From contig CAMPET010000303.1 of the NCBI GenBank assembly GCA_946803715.1, forward strand, positions 1 through 64,000: a stretch of 64,000 nt of DNA, given 5' to 3'. Positions within the stretch are counted from its first letter, which is position 1. Each line of letters starts with the position of its first letter. The notes under the pieces were generated by a model. It saw only the letters and a list, made by a program, of their open reading frames with translations, searched no databases and was not told the DNA's origin. This DNA comes from Beroe ovata. Taxonomy: Eukaryota; Ctenophora; Nuda; Beroida; Beroidae. Position numbers and translations under genes: made by a program. Shown piece after piece: positions 11,921 through 23,655 of this stretch.

Positions 11921-13811
11921 CTGACACTGGAAAAGTGAGCAGCTCCTGTCCGCTGCTCTGCGAGCTCAGCGGTGAATGGGATACTGATACTTGCCCCAGG
12001 GTACACCATCAGGGGGATTGTGCAGTCTAACTTCTGTAGTTTCCACCGGTCACTGACCAGACCAAGCTGTGTCACCTGGCATTCGAGAGTTATTGACACC
12101 ACTTCACCAATGACACCACTTCACCATTGACACCACTTTTGCATTGGCACAACTTCTAAATTGACACCACTTTTACATTGACACCACTTTACCATTGACA
12201 CCACAACTCCCACTAGCACTCACGTGGGTGTCCTGCAAGCTAACTGAGAAGAGACCCACATTGTTGACCACCACACTGCCCATCATCTGTAGTGTGTTGT
12301 GTGACGTGGGTGTGACGTCACACACGCGTGATTCGACAGTCACGCTCACACTCACACTCAACCTCGTCACGCTGCTTACTGTACGGTGACTAGGAGACAG
12401 AGAAATTATTATGAGAAATTATTCTTTGAGAATACTGAAGCGCAGTGAGTTTTTATTGCAAAACAAAGGAAAGGGGATATTTTGAATATTGAGCTCGCTT
12501 TTGTCTCATAGAATCACTGTGCTTACGTCACTCCGGGGATGTTTAATAAAGGAGTATAGTAAAGCATGGTGAGAAGGTCGAGTGTCTGGGCTTTGTCCCC
12601 GCCGTATAACCACACCGCGATAAATGCAGTCTGACCTAAGAGAAGAGATGTGTGAGAAGGACAATTGTGTGAGAGAGGAAGATGAAACTTGAGAAAAAGC
12701 TGAACGAATCTGAGTGTGCTGATCAGAAAGCGGTAGCAATTGATCTCGTAATAACTAATTAACTAATTACAGTGTTAATTAAAACCTGGATCAAGTTGTC
12801 CGGATGGAAGAGTCACTTTGGCTGCTTTGGGGGAGCGGTGGGTTGGGTCAATCACGTGACAATTCTCACCTCCAGTAGGGTGGACAACTGGCTGGAACGG
12901 AGACAACCTGACCTGAGTGGGGTGCGAACAGTTGTTACCATAGTAACGCAGTGAGTAGATTATAAAGGAGCATTATTTAGGAGGAGGGGTGAGGACTGAG
13001 GGTATGATAAACACTATTTACACTTGTCACTATGAAAAGGCTGAGTGAGAGGGTGTTAAAAACTGCGGCATCATCATGAGGAGCCATTATTATGAAGGAG
13101 CAAGTCGTCTCAATCTCTACAGATAATAAACTTGAAATTTAATAGGAAAATACAGTTTCTCCCCGATAATTGGGGAAAACAGTCTCACCTCGCCGAGAGA
13201 GCAGGGGTGAGAGGTGGCGAGACAGAGATTGGTGAGGGGCGTGGCTCCCGTGTTGGTGGCTTCTATCACGGCACACTTCACTTCGCCACAGTATAACTGC
13301 GAGTTGGATGTAACATAAGAGTGAAGAATAGCGGGAGAGATCCTATTTGATTTTTTTGCAATACTGACATCCATTATATCATGGTTTTCGACTCAATATC
13401 ACAATGTCTCACATGGTTGGGAATTGTGGAAGTGTTCAGTTCTAGTCGGGGTAGAGGCGGTGTTACGAGCAAATTCAGCCTGTTATCCACTCCGTACACT
13501 TCACCAACCCTACGAAATTACAGAAATATAGGAAAACACCCCACAATACAGTTCTGACTATTTCTAATTTTGTAGTTCAAAAATACAACTGATATTTCAA
13601 TTTTCGAGATCCCTTTGCGCTATTTTCTCTGCAGTATAAGATATCGAGAGGACCAAACCTGTGTTCCTTGGTTGCGTTCAGTCTGGGGCCCCGCGGAGCA
13701 AAGTTTATCCTCCCTCGTATCACACTTTCCGTTACCCTGAGATTTGCATGTGATAATATTCCCACTATAATCAATCATGATACAGAAGATTTCGAACCCA
13801 CTCTTACCACA

Positions 13812-13856
<45 letters not shown>

Positions 13857-16598
13857 ACTCACCCCTCTTTCACAGCAGCAGCAGTCCCACTCTCCCCTCC
13901 TCCCCCACTCTTATCCCCTCCTCCACTTTTATCTCCCCCACTTTTAGTAGACACGAGGTTGTACAGCAGACTGGATATCGTGAAATTTCCCTCCACTAGG
14001 GGTGTAACCGAGAGAGAAATTGTAATCTCCTCCTCCGCTCCGAGAACCAGGCGGGATAACTCTGTAGTCACGACCTGAGGGTAGTGTTGTCATGGTGATG
14101 TTGCTATGAAGATGTTGCTAAGGGAGGAGATGTTGCTAGGCAGAGGAGATGTTGCTAGGCAACAATGTGTTGTTGCTGTTGCTAGGGAAGGATACCTGGT
14201 CGGGAGTTGCTGTTTTCTGTGATCCGCGGTATGAGAGATCGGGTGAGGAACCGGTGGACGGATTCTTCACTGAAAAAACACACGGAGATTAGTGTCAACA
14301 GATGGGTGTAGCCGGTCTATCATTACCGATATGCCATTTCATCGACAAGCAACAATGTCCATCCGATTATCGGTCCCGATGATCCGCACTCTCTCATCTA
14401 CTCACAGTGTCGGAAAGTCTGGCTAGGATCCCGGGGCGAGTGCAGACAGCAGAGAGAGATGTTGGCCAGCGTGAGTGGGATTTGGAGTGGGTTCCTCAGT
14501 GGAATCAGCACGGTCACAGTTTCTGGAGAGGAGGGAGGGGGAGAGGGGGAATAATATGGAGATAGGGAAATGACGGAGAGATGGGAGTCACAGATATTGG
14601 GGTGTATCGAAGTAGCAATCAAACGGACGACAATTAAACAGAACAACAGTGACAGGAAGATTATCGAACAACACCCAAAAACACCGGTTGTTACCATTGA
14701 TAGCACAAGTTGGCTGTAGTTTATTGATCGTATCCCCACTGAATACCAGCTGGTGCGGTTTGAAAAACACGGATTGCTCAGACAACATGAGTTGTTGTGC
14801 TGCTTGCTCCAGCTCGACCACTTTCTCAACCCTGTCCTTGTCGAAATCTGGGGGAGTGAGTGGCATTCAAACACCATCGGAAATTCTAGGGAGATTATTA
14901 GAACTTTAAGTGAAATGGAATAACCATTTTCTGCGAAATGAAAGGATCACTTTTCGGGAAAAGCGGGAAAAGTTAAAACAGCAACTTACTTGGTATCTGC
15001 TTGACAACATCCGCTGTTTTCTCTCTAAACAAGGAAACACTGATCCCATTATCATTAACAATGGGGATCGGGAGCTCCACCGCAGTCCCAGGTGCTTCAT
15101 TTTGTAGGTAGATCTGAACTACTGACACAAAGTCCTGTATACCCTGCAAATCGGAAATCGCTATTTTGAACATAGTTTTTCTTCGAAACGTTATTGAATT
15201 TTTCACGATGGTGATGAACTTTACGTTTGCCAATCCCCCAGCATCGCACGTGTAATTTCCTCTCAATTGCACGTGCACGTACCTTCTGGAAGAGTATCTG
15301 CGAGCACTGCACGTGCACAGTATTCTCCTCACGCGTGAGCAAGCTCTGATACGCGTGATACGCACTGTCGATATCACGCACGTTGTACGAGTGTCGACCG
15401 ATGGTGAATCCGATGTGATTGCCGGCCAATGTCCAACCCTTCCCTACAACAAGATGGATGATGAATTTCAGATGATCAAGAGGGAGAATTCGGGCAACGA
15501 AGTTGTTCTGAATTTTAAAGAAAAAGGGACAGGTTTAAATGTTGTCGTGAAGAGAACCTGTCAGACACCACTCTCCCACCTTTGAATATATCCCACGCAT
15601 TGTTGTAACACCGCAGTGCGTGTTTCCGTTGTCCGGCCTTGCTATAGCGGTGTCCAGCCAGTACGAGGTGGAATGCGTATTTCCGGAGGGAAGGTGGATC
15701 CATACGGACATAGCAGTGAGCTCCCTGGGGGAACCATGAATAACAAGGAGTAACACAGAACCATGGAATAGTTGCCTCAACCTCTAATATTTTTGATCAT
15801 ATTTTCATAGATGAGCGGAACTCTAGTTCTAAATGGGCTCACTAGCTTAGTTCATTGACAACCACTCTACAATAAAATATCTGCCTGTTCCAGCTACCTG
15901 TTCTAGTAGTAGTCCACCATTGAGGTCAGCTTCATCGTTAGTCATCTTGATAAACCACGAGGCAGCGGGGAGGTAGTATCCCCGGGATATGAGACACTCA
16001 CAGTGGACCAGGGTTGCTCTCATTGCATACAGCGGTGACCTGCGTGTTTGGGGGTTGTGTTGAAATTCTAGGGGGGGGGGGGGGAGGGAGAATATTGACC
16101 CATTCAAACTGTGGGAGTTGTGGTATTGGGAATGGAAATGATACTTCGAGAACGCGACGAATTTTCTAATATCTCATGAATTCTGTCATATCCGTGACTA
16201 ACTTGCAGAGGTTGAGGTACACGTTGATACACTCATCGTAATACGGGTGTGGTTCCCGTCGAATTGCTGTTCCCATGTACAGAGAGAGTGACGTCATTTC
16301 CTGATAGAGAGGATGTGAGAACTATGTTCGGAACTTTAAACTGATTCTGTCAACTGCTTATTGTTGTCAGTATAAGTTATTCAGGGGAGATTTGAGATCA
16401 ATTTCACGACATTCATGAACTCGATCACACACAATTCCCGCACTCACGAGTGCAGCAGCGTAGTGGTTGTAAGCCTGATCATTCTGGAAATCCCGCTTCA
16501 CTTGGTGGAAGGAGTTGTATGCCATGGTGTAGTGCTGTAGGAGGAAGGAGAGGTCTCCCAATCGTCGGAGTAGAATCTCGGGGGAATCCGCCGGATAA
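11921..16598 (-). CDS. TRAPPC8: TRAPPC8 exons 9-25, second copy (copy B)
   Basis: Exons 5' to 3': 16448-16598, 16203-16300, 15898-16039, 15580-15724, 15283-15443, 14990-15143, 14695-14847, 14406-14522, 14196-14269, 13863-14074, 13659-13736, 13413-13509, 13189-13296, 12870-12912, 12527-12635, 12224-12389, 11921-12075. Every exon matches one in copy A. Lengths are equal except the exon at 13863-14074, which is 6 bases shorter (ESGTAAAV against ESGNATATAV). All splice sites and the frame are intact, so neither copy is a pseudogene. The block from about 14617 to 15703 equals 9634-10720 at a fixed offset of 4983 bases. Elsewhere introns differ by substitutions, indels and repeat number. The copy stops before exons 26-30. 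The likeliest explanation is an alternative allele kept in the assembly; a true in-frame duplication of 723 codons cannot be excluded from sequence alone. Confidence 0.88.
12085..12205. repeat. 18-base minisatellite, short allele (copy B)
   Basis: Same TGACACCACTT array and same intron as 6935-7210, but with only about six or seven units. The difference in copy number between otherwise equivalent introns marks it as a variable-number repeat. Confidence 0.85.
13811..13858. repeat. CA microsatellite
   Basis: A (CA)n run of about 24 units lies just below the exon at 13863-14074. The equivalent tract in copy A (8795-8833) is shorter and interrupted. Confidence 0.95.
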
Positions 16599-16727
16599 CT
16601 GAGGGGAGATGTGTCATCGAAATGGTTGGGAAATTGTGGGGGATCGGTCACCACGATCAATGCGAGAAATCCGCGATATTTTCTCGATTTGCGGAGAATT
16701 TCGGGAGAAAGTGACACATTTCCTCAC

Positions 16728-18969
16728 CCGGGGTTAGTCGGCACTTTCCCGGCCACTCCCTGTTTAGGACCGGCACTGAACAGTTTCTTAGTAGCGGAGA
16801 ACAGAGTTCCCCGCAGCCCACGCCGCGTGTTGAGCGCCTCATTGAGTGCCCTCATCCTCCGCTCATTGAATGGGAGCAGTCCACGGACTACGAAATCGTT
16901 GATACAAACCCGGATAGCGGACTGGTCAGCGATAGTGAGACTTTCACCGCACTGCTTACTACCTGGGATGTGTGAGATTAGAGAGAGCTTGAAATGACGA
17001 AAAAATAAATCCATGTGAGCAAGTTTTCTTGATAAATAAAATATCCCACTTTCTCCGTACATCGATTGTGAATGCCTCACACTCACCCGATTCTGCCCCC
17101 ATCAGGGGGTTTTCCCCCTCTTCCTCTTCCGTCTTCGCCCCAAGAGGATCACTCCCCTCCTCTTCTCCTGTGTCAGCTGTCATGACGTCATCACCCACAT
17201 CATCCATCGCCATTTGGAGAAGAGTGACGTCAGCAATCCTCTCCTCTCCTCCACCGCCACGCTGTGACTTGTCCTTTGCAAACTGGGAGAGGAGTTTTGA
17301 GGCGTGAAAACTTCTAAAATGAACAACGAAATCCTTAGCACTGTTTTGATGTCTTTAAAGTTTAGGCCCATCGAAAGAGAAGGAAGAGATCAGAAAAAAA
17401 GGAAAGATGGAAGAATCTCGGGAGAGAAGAGGAGGATGATGGTACCATCCTTCTCTTCTCTTGCTGCACTTTGTAAGAAGAGGAAAATCCCCTGTCTCCA
17501 GGAATATTACTATACCTGTCTCCAAGGATTAGGACCGGGAGGCTCATTGTCCCCTCCCTTCCTCCTCTCGTTGAGGGAGAGGAGGTGACAAGTGGCAGGA
17601 CCATACTGGGTTGTCAGTGACTGCATCAACTCCTCAACTCTGGGATGGAAGAAGTTATAACCGAGAAAATGCAAAACTTTTCAGAGAAACTGAAGTTCTG
17701 ATGAGAAGAAAGCTAGCAAAACAATCGAATGTAAACATGTTTCCATCGCATAGAATTTCAAACAAGTTCGGTATTCTAAGAATGCGGACTCACGGTGATT
17801 TGGGCTTCTTTGTGGAATCATTAATCAACACATGATATGCCATAACATCACTGTCTACCCAGTTTATGTTAGACTCACTAACTTTGGCCGCGAGAGTCTG
17901 AGAATGGGGGTAAAAGTGAGAAGTCTCCTTCGAAAAGAGTCACCTTTACCTCCAAAACCAGCACAAAGTTTTCAATCCATGAGACTAAAATTGCATCATT
18001 GCGACTGTTCATTTTGGACTCTACATTCTAAAACCCCTGAATCTACTCAGTATCGTAATTTCTACTACCTGGAACTGGGAAAGAGGGTCATCCTCATGGG
18101 CTGTGACAAAGTATATACATGCCAAGTAGTGCATGACGCTGTCGTGGTCCTGTGTTTGGAAATACTGGAAATAGAGGTCCCTGAACTCTTCATACCTAAG
18201 CGGGGATGGGCGTCAGGCGAGGAGAGAGTGGTGTCAAGAGAGACAAAGTGGTGTCAGGAAAAGTGGTGTCAAGAGTTCGAAACAGCGGGGTGTGATGCTA
18301 GTAGAGTGGTGTCAAGAGAGACAAAGTGGTGTCAAGAGTCTGAAACAGCGGGATGTGAAGTTAGTAGAGTGGTGTCAAGAGAGACAAAGTGGTGTCAGGA
18401 CAAGTGGTGTCAAGCGTATGAAATAGCGGGGTGTGAAGTTAGTAGAATGTCTGTAGCCACATACCATGGACAAGACTGCTTGACTTCATAACCCTTGACA
18501 GTGACTGACATGTTACCAGGGATATAGTTAGTGGCGATATCATCGTTAATTATCTTTCTGAAAACTTGAGCTGATTCCGTGCTCTTGAATGGGTCCCTGG
18601 AGAAAAGACGTTGTAACGGTCTGAATGGGAGGAAATTTTGATTAAATCCAAGCAAATCTCTCAACAAACCTGAACGTAAGGTGAAGACCCTTAATAACAT
18701 GCGGAACATTTGTGGGATCTCTGATTTGAAACTCAGTGTTAAGCTTGGAGAACGGCTTGAGAAGCTCTACTGGGGACAGCCCGTTCTGGAGACATAGTCT
18801 GTGAGCTTCGGCAGAGCCAACAACAGCTATCTTTGGCCCAAATGTGCTCTGAAAATTGGAAAGATGCCAATGAAGGTTCTAACAATGAGTGAAGATCTGA
18901 AATCGGAATAATTGATAACACTCTGAGAACCTTTATAAACTCAGCAGTGGGTGTAGAGCACTGAGACAT
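16728..18969 (-). CDS. TRAPPC8: TRAPPC8, exons 1-8 (N-terminal part)
   Basis: Exons 5' to 3': 18931-18969 (ATG at 18969), 18670-18848, 18465-18620, 18069-18195, 17794-17897, 17516-17639, 17087-17282, 16728-16962. All junctions are GT-AG and in phase. The protein starts MSQCSTPTAEFIK, like the MAQC start of vertebrate TRAPPC8. Family landmarks: VELLKPFSKLNTEFQIRDP, HVIKGLHLTF, PWYEEFRDLYFQYF, MHYLACIYFV, NINWVDSDVMAYHVLIND, LTTQYGPATCHLLSLN, RRGLRGTLFSATKKLF. Exon 17087-17282 adds a poorly conserved acidic stretch (TGEEEGSDPLGAKTEEEEGE), probably disordered. The intron at 18196-18464 carries 'gtggtgtca' repeats. This segment occurs once and serves whichever of the two downstream copies is real. 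Start choice rests on the human-like N-terminus and phase-0 donor. Confidence 0.92.
18220..18425. repeat. GTGGTGTCA repeat block in TRAPPC8 intron 3
   Basis: Three longer units of roughly 60-80 bases each contain 'gtggtgtcaagagagacaa' followed by 'agtggtgtca' and an 'acagcggggtgtgangyta' tail. This is the reverse complement of the TGACACCAC word found elsewhere, organised as a higher-order repeat. Confidence 0.85.
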
Positions 18970-19407
18970 CTCTATATATCTTCATAACATGGCTAGGAAA
19001 AAAACGAGGGGTTAGGAGCTTGCTTGTAGAGAATGAAATTGTATGTAGCGCGCGGAAATTCATTTCCAAGATTGCGGGCCGGATGCGCGCGAACATCCGA
19101 CGCGCGAAACTGCGCCAAGTTTTGAAATCTTTCAACTTCGCGTCTTCCAGATCTAACAAAACAAATGTGTCACAAAATGGGACATACAAAATTTAACAGG
19201 TCAAAGGTGTCGAGTGTCTCATGATTGTAAACTAAAACACGTGGCTACATTCTTCTCACGTGCATGTGGAAAAACAGAGTAATGGTGAGCTGCTCGTTCA
19301 GGAAGAACACGGTAAATTATCATAACAATCAATCTCTCAATGCTTGACTGAAGGCATTTGTTCGGTGTGCCACTTACTGAAACTTCCTTTTCTCTGGGCC
19401 ACGTCCC
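18970..19407. promoter_or_regulatory. Upstream region of TRAPPC8, CpG-rich
   Basis: This is the 438-base interval between the MOCS2A stop and the TRAPPC8 start codon. It contains a CpG-dense patch at 19045-19115 (gcgcgcgg, gatgcgcgcg, gacgcgcg) that is a reasonable promoter. No TATA box or other core element can be assigned. The label is inferred from position and base composition. Confidence 0.35.
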
Positions 19408-19656
19408 TCAGCCACCACTTACAGGCGGAATTAACGCCACTTCATCTCCCTCCCTCAACTCCACCCTCTCCTCCACATAGCACTCATTCACAGCCACTGT
19501 GAGCCGCCCTCTCAACTCCTCCATATCAGGATACATCGCCGTCACGTGACTCAATATCTCATCCACACTCACTGAGTCAGGGAGATGTAGTGTTTCACGG
19601 GGTGTGCCAGTAACTTCTCGTGCTCTTGCGAAATACAGCATTGTAATGCCCGGCAT
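19408..19656 (-). CDS. MOCS2A: Molybdopterin synthase sulfur carrier subunit (MoaD/MOCS2A), 82 aa
   Basis: An intronless frame encodes the small ubiquitin-like sulfur carrier of molybdopterin synthase. In the known mechanism its C-terminal Gly-Gly is thiocarboxylated and donates sulfur to cyclic pyranopterin in molybdenum cofactor synthesis in the cytosol. Support: length 82 aa (family about 80-90), beta-grasp start with MLYFARAREVTG (compare the LYFA(K/R) start of the family), the RLTVAVNECYVE segment (family has VAVN.EY/YV), GDEVALIPPVSGG at the extreme C-terminus followed directly by TGA. The GDE(V/I)A.IPP.SGG ending is diagnostic. In many animals MOCS2A and MOCS2B are made from overlapping frames of one transcript. 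I find no MOCS2B-like frame in the 440 bases downstream, so this copy looks monocistronic. Confidence 0.93.
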   Translation of the reverse strand: MPGITMLYFARAREVTGTPRETLHLPDSVSVDEILSHVTAMYPDMEELRGRLTVAVNECYVEERVELREGDEVALIPPVSGG

Positions 19657-20513
19657 TTGCTATTGCAGAGAGAAGTAATGAGTTGCATTCTATAATAGCG
19701 GAGATGCGAATAGTTTGGTAATACGTTCCAATCTATCTATCATTTCATTTCAACAATAATGGAGGAGGGTATTTTCATTTCAATTATCTTGCTTCATTGT
19801 TTTCATTTTACTACTCAATAGATCATGGTAGAGCACTATTGGTGGTTGCATAATCTATTTATCTCACCCGATATAACCCCTCGCTGTGCGCGCTCGCTTA
19901 CAAATTCCGCACACAAATTGGACACGAGAACGTAATGGTTCCATTCTTTATGAGAAAATCAAGCTCCTCAAAATTCGAACTTTTAATGCATTTGTAGCGG
20001 TGGGGGGGCAAGCAAAGACGCAGCTTACAACCATTGTTTTGCCGAATGGGCTCCCTTACCCTTATTAAGCATGATTATTATAGTGATACACTGAGAAGTC
20101 GTGTAGTTTGACCTAGTGTGACACTCACACAACCACAAAGCCCGGGCTGTTAGGAATGTGACAATCAGACTACTTTGGGCAAGTGCATGGGGGGGTCTAT
20201 GACGTGAGTTGAATCAATGAGAAAACAATGAAACGGAGCATTGTCGAAAACAATGAAAAAAAACACACCTTTTTTCATCACGAACCAGCGTGCGATAGTG
20301 CAACGAAAATTCTCCTCAAACACAAAAACGCAAACACCACAAGGAACCAGCCTACAAGATACGAGTTCTTTATGTTATGATTAAGGTTAGACTGAAAAGC
20401 GAATCAGCAAAAAACAAGTTATGGTAAATGGTAGAGGAGGTGCGACCCATATGCGGCCCCCTTTGTGTCAAGGTATTAAACAACAAACCAGCGATCAAAA
20501 ACAGCAAATGTTG
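19657..20513. other. Intergenic between MOCS2A and the 7TM gene
   Basis: This should hold the MOCS2A promoter and the 3' end of the 7TM gene. A patch 'ctgtgcgcgctcgc' lies near 19884. No exon or RNA gene is apparent. Confidence 0.4.
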
Positions 20514-21898
20514 TTAACCATGTTTTCCCTGGTACACAGACTGCTGCGCAGCAGACACAGTTTTGTTATTCAGTGACCCACTCTTCGCAATGACCGTTGG
20601 CAGGACAGCAGAATAGAGGTAGGAGAGGAATCTCAGAATGAAATCGAGGAGGATTTTGTTGACTGGACTATCAATTCCCACCACAAGATTAGGCTGGAAT
20701 GTAAACACTGTGTAGACCACAACTATGGGCGCGTGAAGGATCAGATAGCTCAGAGTAACACTGAGAGAAACTTTCCTGGCAGATGCTTTGAGCCGCTTCA
20801 TGCATGGACGGAGTGCTTTCTTATGCAGCTTCCTGTACAGGATCAGATACACAAGAAGGAGCAAGACATCACTGATGAAGATGAAAAAGATGATGAAGGA
20901 GATGTAGGTGTGCTCGTGTGTTGATTGGAGAACTGGGCTGCAGCCAATGCGAGCTGGAGGTCCGACATATTTGAATGTCATGTAGTTCATCTGGACAAAG
21001 ACAATGGGTAGCAAGATGCTCACAACGAGAAGAGTGGCAGAGCAAATTGTGAGTATGCCTGTTTTGTTCATTTTCTTATACATGTATAGTGTACACACTG
21101 CAATGCATCTGCAGGTGCAGACTAGTGCAACTAACAGGGAAGTTAGGAGAAGGAGGGATATTCTGAAACACCCGATTGAAACACACAATGGAATTTCAAC
21201 CCAGAATCCCAGACCATCAATAGCAGCAACACAGAGATTGAGCAATGAGACCAACAACACAAATAGGAGCAAGATGTAAAATGGTTGTCCATTTTTGAAT
21301 ATTTGTATGAAAGTATGGGTCGTCCTAATGTATGCTGGGACAGAGGCAATGCACATTACAAAAAATATGGATGACAGGCAGGTGTTGATATAAATGGATT
21401 CAGAATTGTTGAATGAATTCTTATTATCAGACCTGCAAGATACAAATGATCATTTATCAATAAAGTTATGAAAACTAGTTTGAAACAATGTTTTGAAGCA
21501 ATGTATGCACCCAACAAACAGTGTTATTGAATCCTGACTCAGCAAAAAACTGTGAAACAAATAATCACTAACTCACTCATCAATAGTCAATGGAGTTATG
21601 GTAGTAAATAGCCCTTTGCCAAATCTATCACTGAAATACAAATTATTTTATATAAAGACAAAGATAGCAATAAGAGAATAGCAACTAGAGAAGACAAGTA
21701 TGTGCTTATCACCTCTCAAAACTTGATGATGCAGTTTCACCATCACTTTCAGTCCTGCAACAAAACACAGGAATCAACAATTTTAGCAAAGCAAATACTC
21801 TTGACGTCATTAGAACAAGCACATTACTTTTAATTTGGTAGCAGGAACCATACTTACACAGGAAGGAAGTAAGGAATCTCTACTGATGTAAAGTCCAT
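20514..21898 (-). CDS. Orphan seven-transmembrane receptor-like protein, 4 exons, 351 aa
   Basis: Exons 5' to 3': 21858-21898 (ATG), 21713-21754, 21577-21630, 20514-21432. They total 1056 bases in phase. The first three small exons encode a Ser/Thr/acidic extracellular N-terminus of about 58 residues with a possible N-glycosylation site (NNS at 54-56) and no evident signal peptide. The last exon carries all seven hydrophobic segments: about 60-80, then YILLLFVLLVSLLNLCVAAI, ISLLLLTSLLVALVC (ending CRCIAVCTLY where class A receptors have DRY), ILTICSATLLVVSILLPIV, YISFIIFFIFISDVLLLLV, SLSVTLSYLILHAPIVVVY and FLSYLYSAVLPTVIA. A Cys near the TM2-TM3 loop (EIPLCVSIGC) and one in the second loop (IGCSPVL) could form the usual disulfide. 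NPxxY is replaced by LPTVI. It is rhodopsin-like in layout but divergent; the ligand is unknown. Confidence 0.8.
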
Positions 21899-22670
21899 CT
21901 GAGAACTGATTTAATCCTGTTATTTTCTATGCTTTAATTTATGGAGACTTGTCTTACAGATATCTAGATAAGTTGCTACCAAGAATGAAAAATTGACAAG
22001 AATGAAACGTTAACAAAATAATTGCTATCAGGATTAAGATTTGCAACAACAGGATTGAGATTCAAGAAGTACTGTAGATTACTATTGCGCAACAGCTGAA
22101 ATAATATTTCAGCTGTGATATGCAGCTTGACACTTGATGCCTTTTATGCAGAGTTAAATTGAGCAAATGAATTCAATGACAAATTATTTGAATATGTTTA
22201 GAATATAGAAGAGAATAGGCTCAATGTGAATAAAAATGAAATAAACCGCAATTTAGAAGTTTCTAAGATGTACAAATGGAACATATTTAGAATTGAAAAT
22301 AGGAATAAAGATATTGACCAACTAAATACAAATAGAATATGGAATTAAAATAAAAGACACTGCACAAAAAACAAACAATGAATATTACGCCACATGACAA
22401 TGTAATAAAAAGTAGCGCTTTACGTTCATCGCGCCGCGCGAGGCGGAGAAGCGAAGCAAGAACACGTGACTGGTAATTACAATACCGATGACAATAGGCA
22501 TAACATGAACAATTGAGTACCGTTAGTCTATGTTAGCCCTAATTGAACACGTGCGCGCAGCGCGCATATGCGATGAGTTCAGCAAACCATGTGCAAACGC
22601 TGCGCGCCTTGGCCTTTGTTCTACTCAGTGAACTAAAAATTCGTGACGCGGACGTGCGCCGAATAGTATT
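21899..22670. other. AT-rich upstream region of the 7TM gene
   Basis: This is very AT-rich sequence up to about 22400, then CpG-dense (cgcgccgcgcgaggcgga at about 22430). I see no exon. The CpG patch may be a promoter for the 7TM gene or for the plus-strand gene to the right. Confidence 0.35.
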
Positions 22671-22673
22671 TGG

Positions 22674-23178
22674 GTGTGCACACACGTTGCGCACCTCTGT
22701 TCTACTCAGTGAACTGAAAAGTCGTAGAAACCACGGAGACGCGCAGCGCGCGCGGAGTATTTTGGTCACGCAGCGCGGGAACAGTATTTGGGTCATGGTC
22801 ACGCACGCGCACTGTAGTATAGCGCGATCGCGACGGCCGCCGGAGCGGGATCGGGAACAGCAAACCATAACACAAGCATGTGAATGTGCATTGTGAAGAC
22901 CGCGACGAAGCTTTGTGCCGCGCGGGTGTTGACGCGAGACTGAGGCTACTTGCGCGCGCAGATCAAGAAACATGGTATAACATGCGGCAAAGGGCTACAG
23001 CCTAATTTCAATCCCTGCTCGGACGCGGCGCGGCGCGCGTTGTGAATACTATTGTGGAAACAATGAATCGTTCCCGCGCTGCGTGACCCAAATACTCCGC
23101 GCGCGCTGCGCGTCTCCGTGGTTTCTACGACTTTTCAGTTCACTGAGTAGAACAGGGGCGCGCAACGTGTGCACACAA
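22674..23178. repeat. GC-rich foldback (inverted-repeat) element
   Basis: Left arm about 22674-22793 and right arm about 23064-23178 are near-perfect reverse complements. Shared pieces include 'ctgttctactcagtgaact', 'gtcgtagaaaccacggaga' and 'cgcgcagcgcgcgcggagta'. Arms are about 115 bases with a spacer of about 270. A degenerate extra copy of the 'ttctactcagtgaactaaaa' piece lies at 22618-22640 in direct orientation. No coding frame or target-site duplication was confirmed. It could be a non-autonomous foldback transposon or a palindromic regulatory region. Confidence 0.75.
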
Positions 23179-23655
23179 TGAATTAATCAACATTTTCAAA
23201 TGCGCAATGCAAATTGCAAAGTCGCATGTAAAACTATTGTGGTTATAGAAATATTCTCCAGTATAAAATTCCATCTGCATCCCGCGCCGCTCAGCTATTG
23301 CACGCGCGAATCAAATTTCGGTTTTTTCCTAATTAATTTAAATTTTAAATTCAGATCCCAATTTTATTGAACTCATCTTATTACATTCATTTTGTCCTTG
23401 CATTTATTTCATCACAGTATCTTCATCTCATTTTTATTTAATTATTTATCACGTTGTTGCAACTCTTGTATCCATGCATCACTGTGCCTTGAGTTGAACT
23501 CTGTGAATGTATTCTATTATCCTAATCACTATTATAAGATCACTGATGTTGCTCACAGTCCAGATATCAGCAGCCTTCCAATAATATTTTGGTTCAGGAT
23601 ATCATGATACAAAATAAACTATGGTTGGGTACAACAATAGTTTTACTACTTCAAG

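Noticed and set aside
11921-16598. Copy B as a TRAPPC8 pseudogene
   Set aside because: All seventeen exons keep frame and splice sites. It is an allele or an intact duplication, not a decayed copy.
22539-22973. Arg/Cys-rich minus frame of 144 residues
   Set aside because: It spans the CpG-rich left arm of the foldback, and its composition reflects GC content only.
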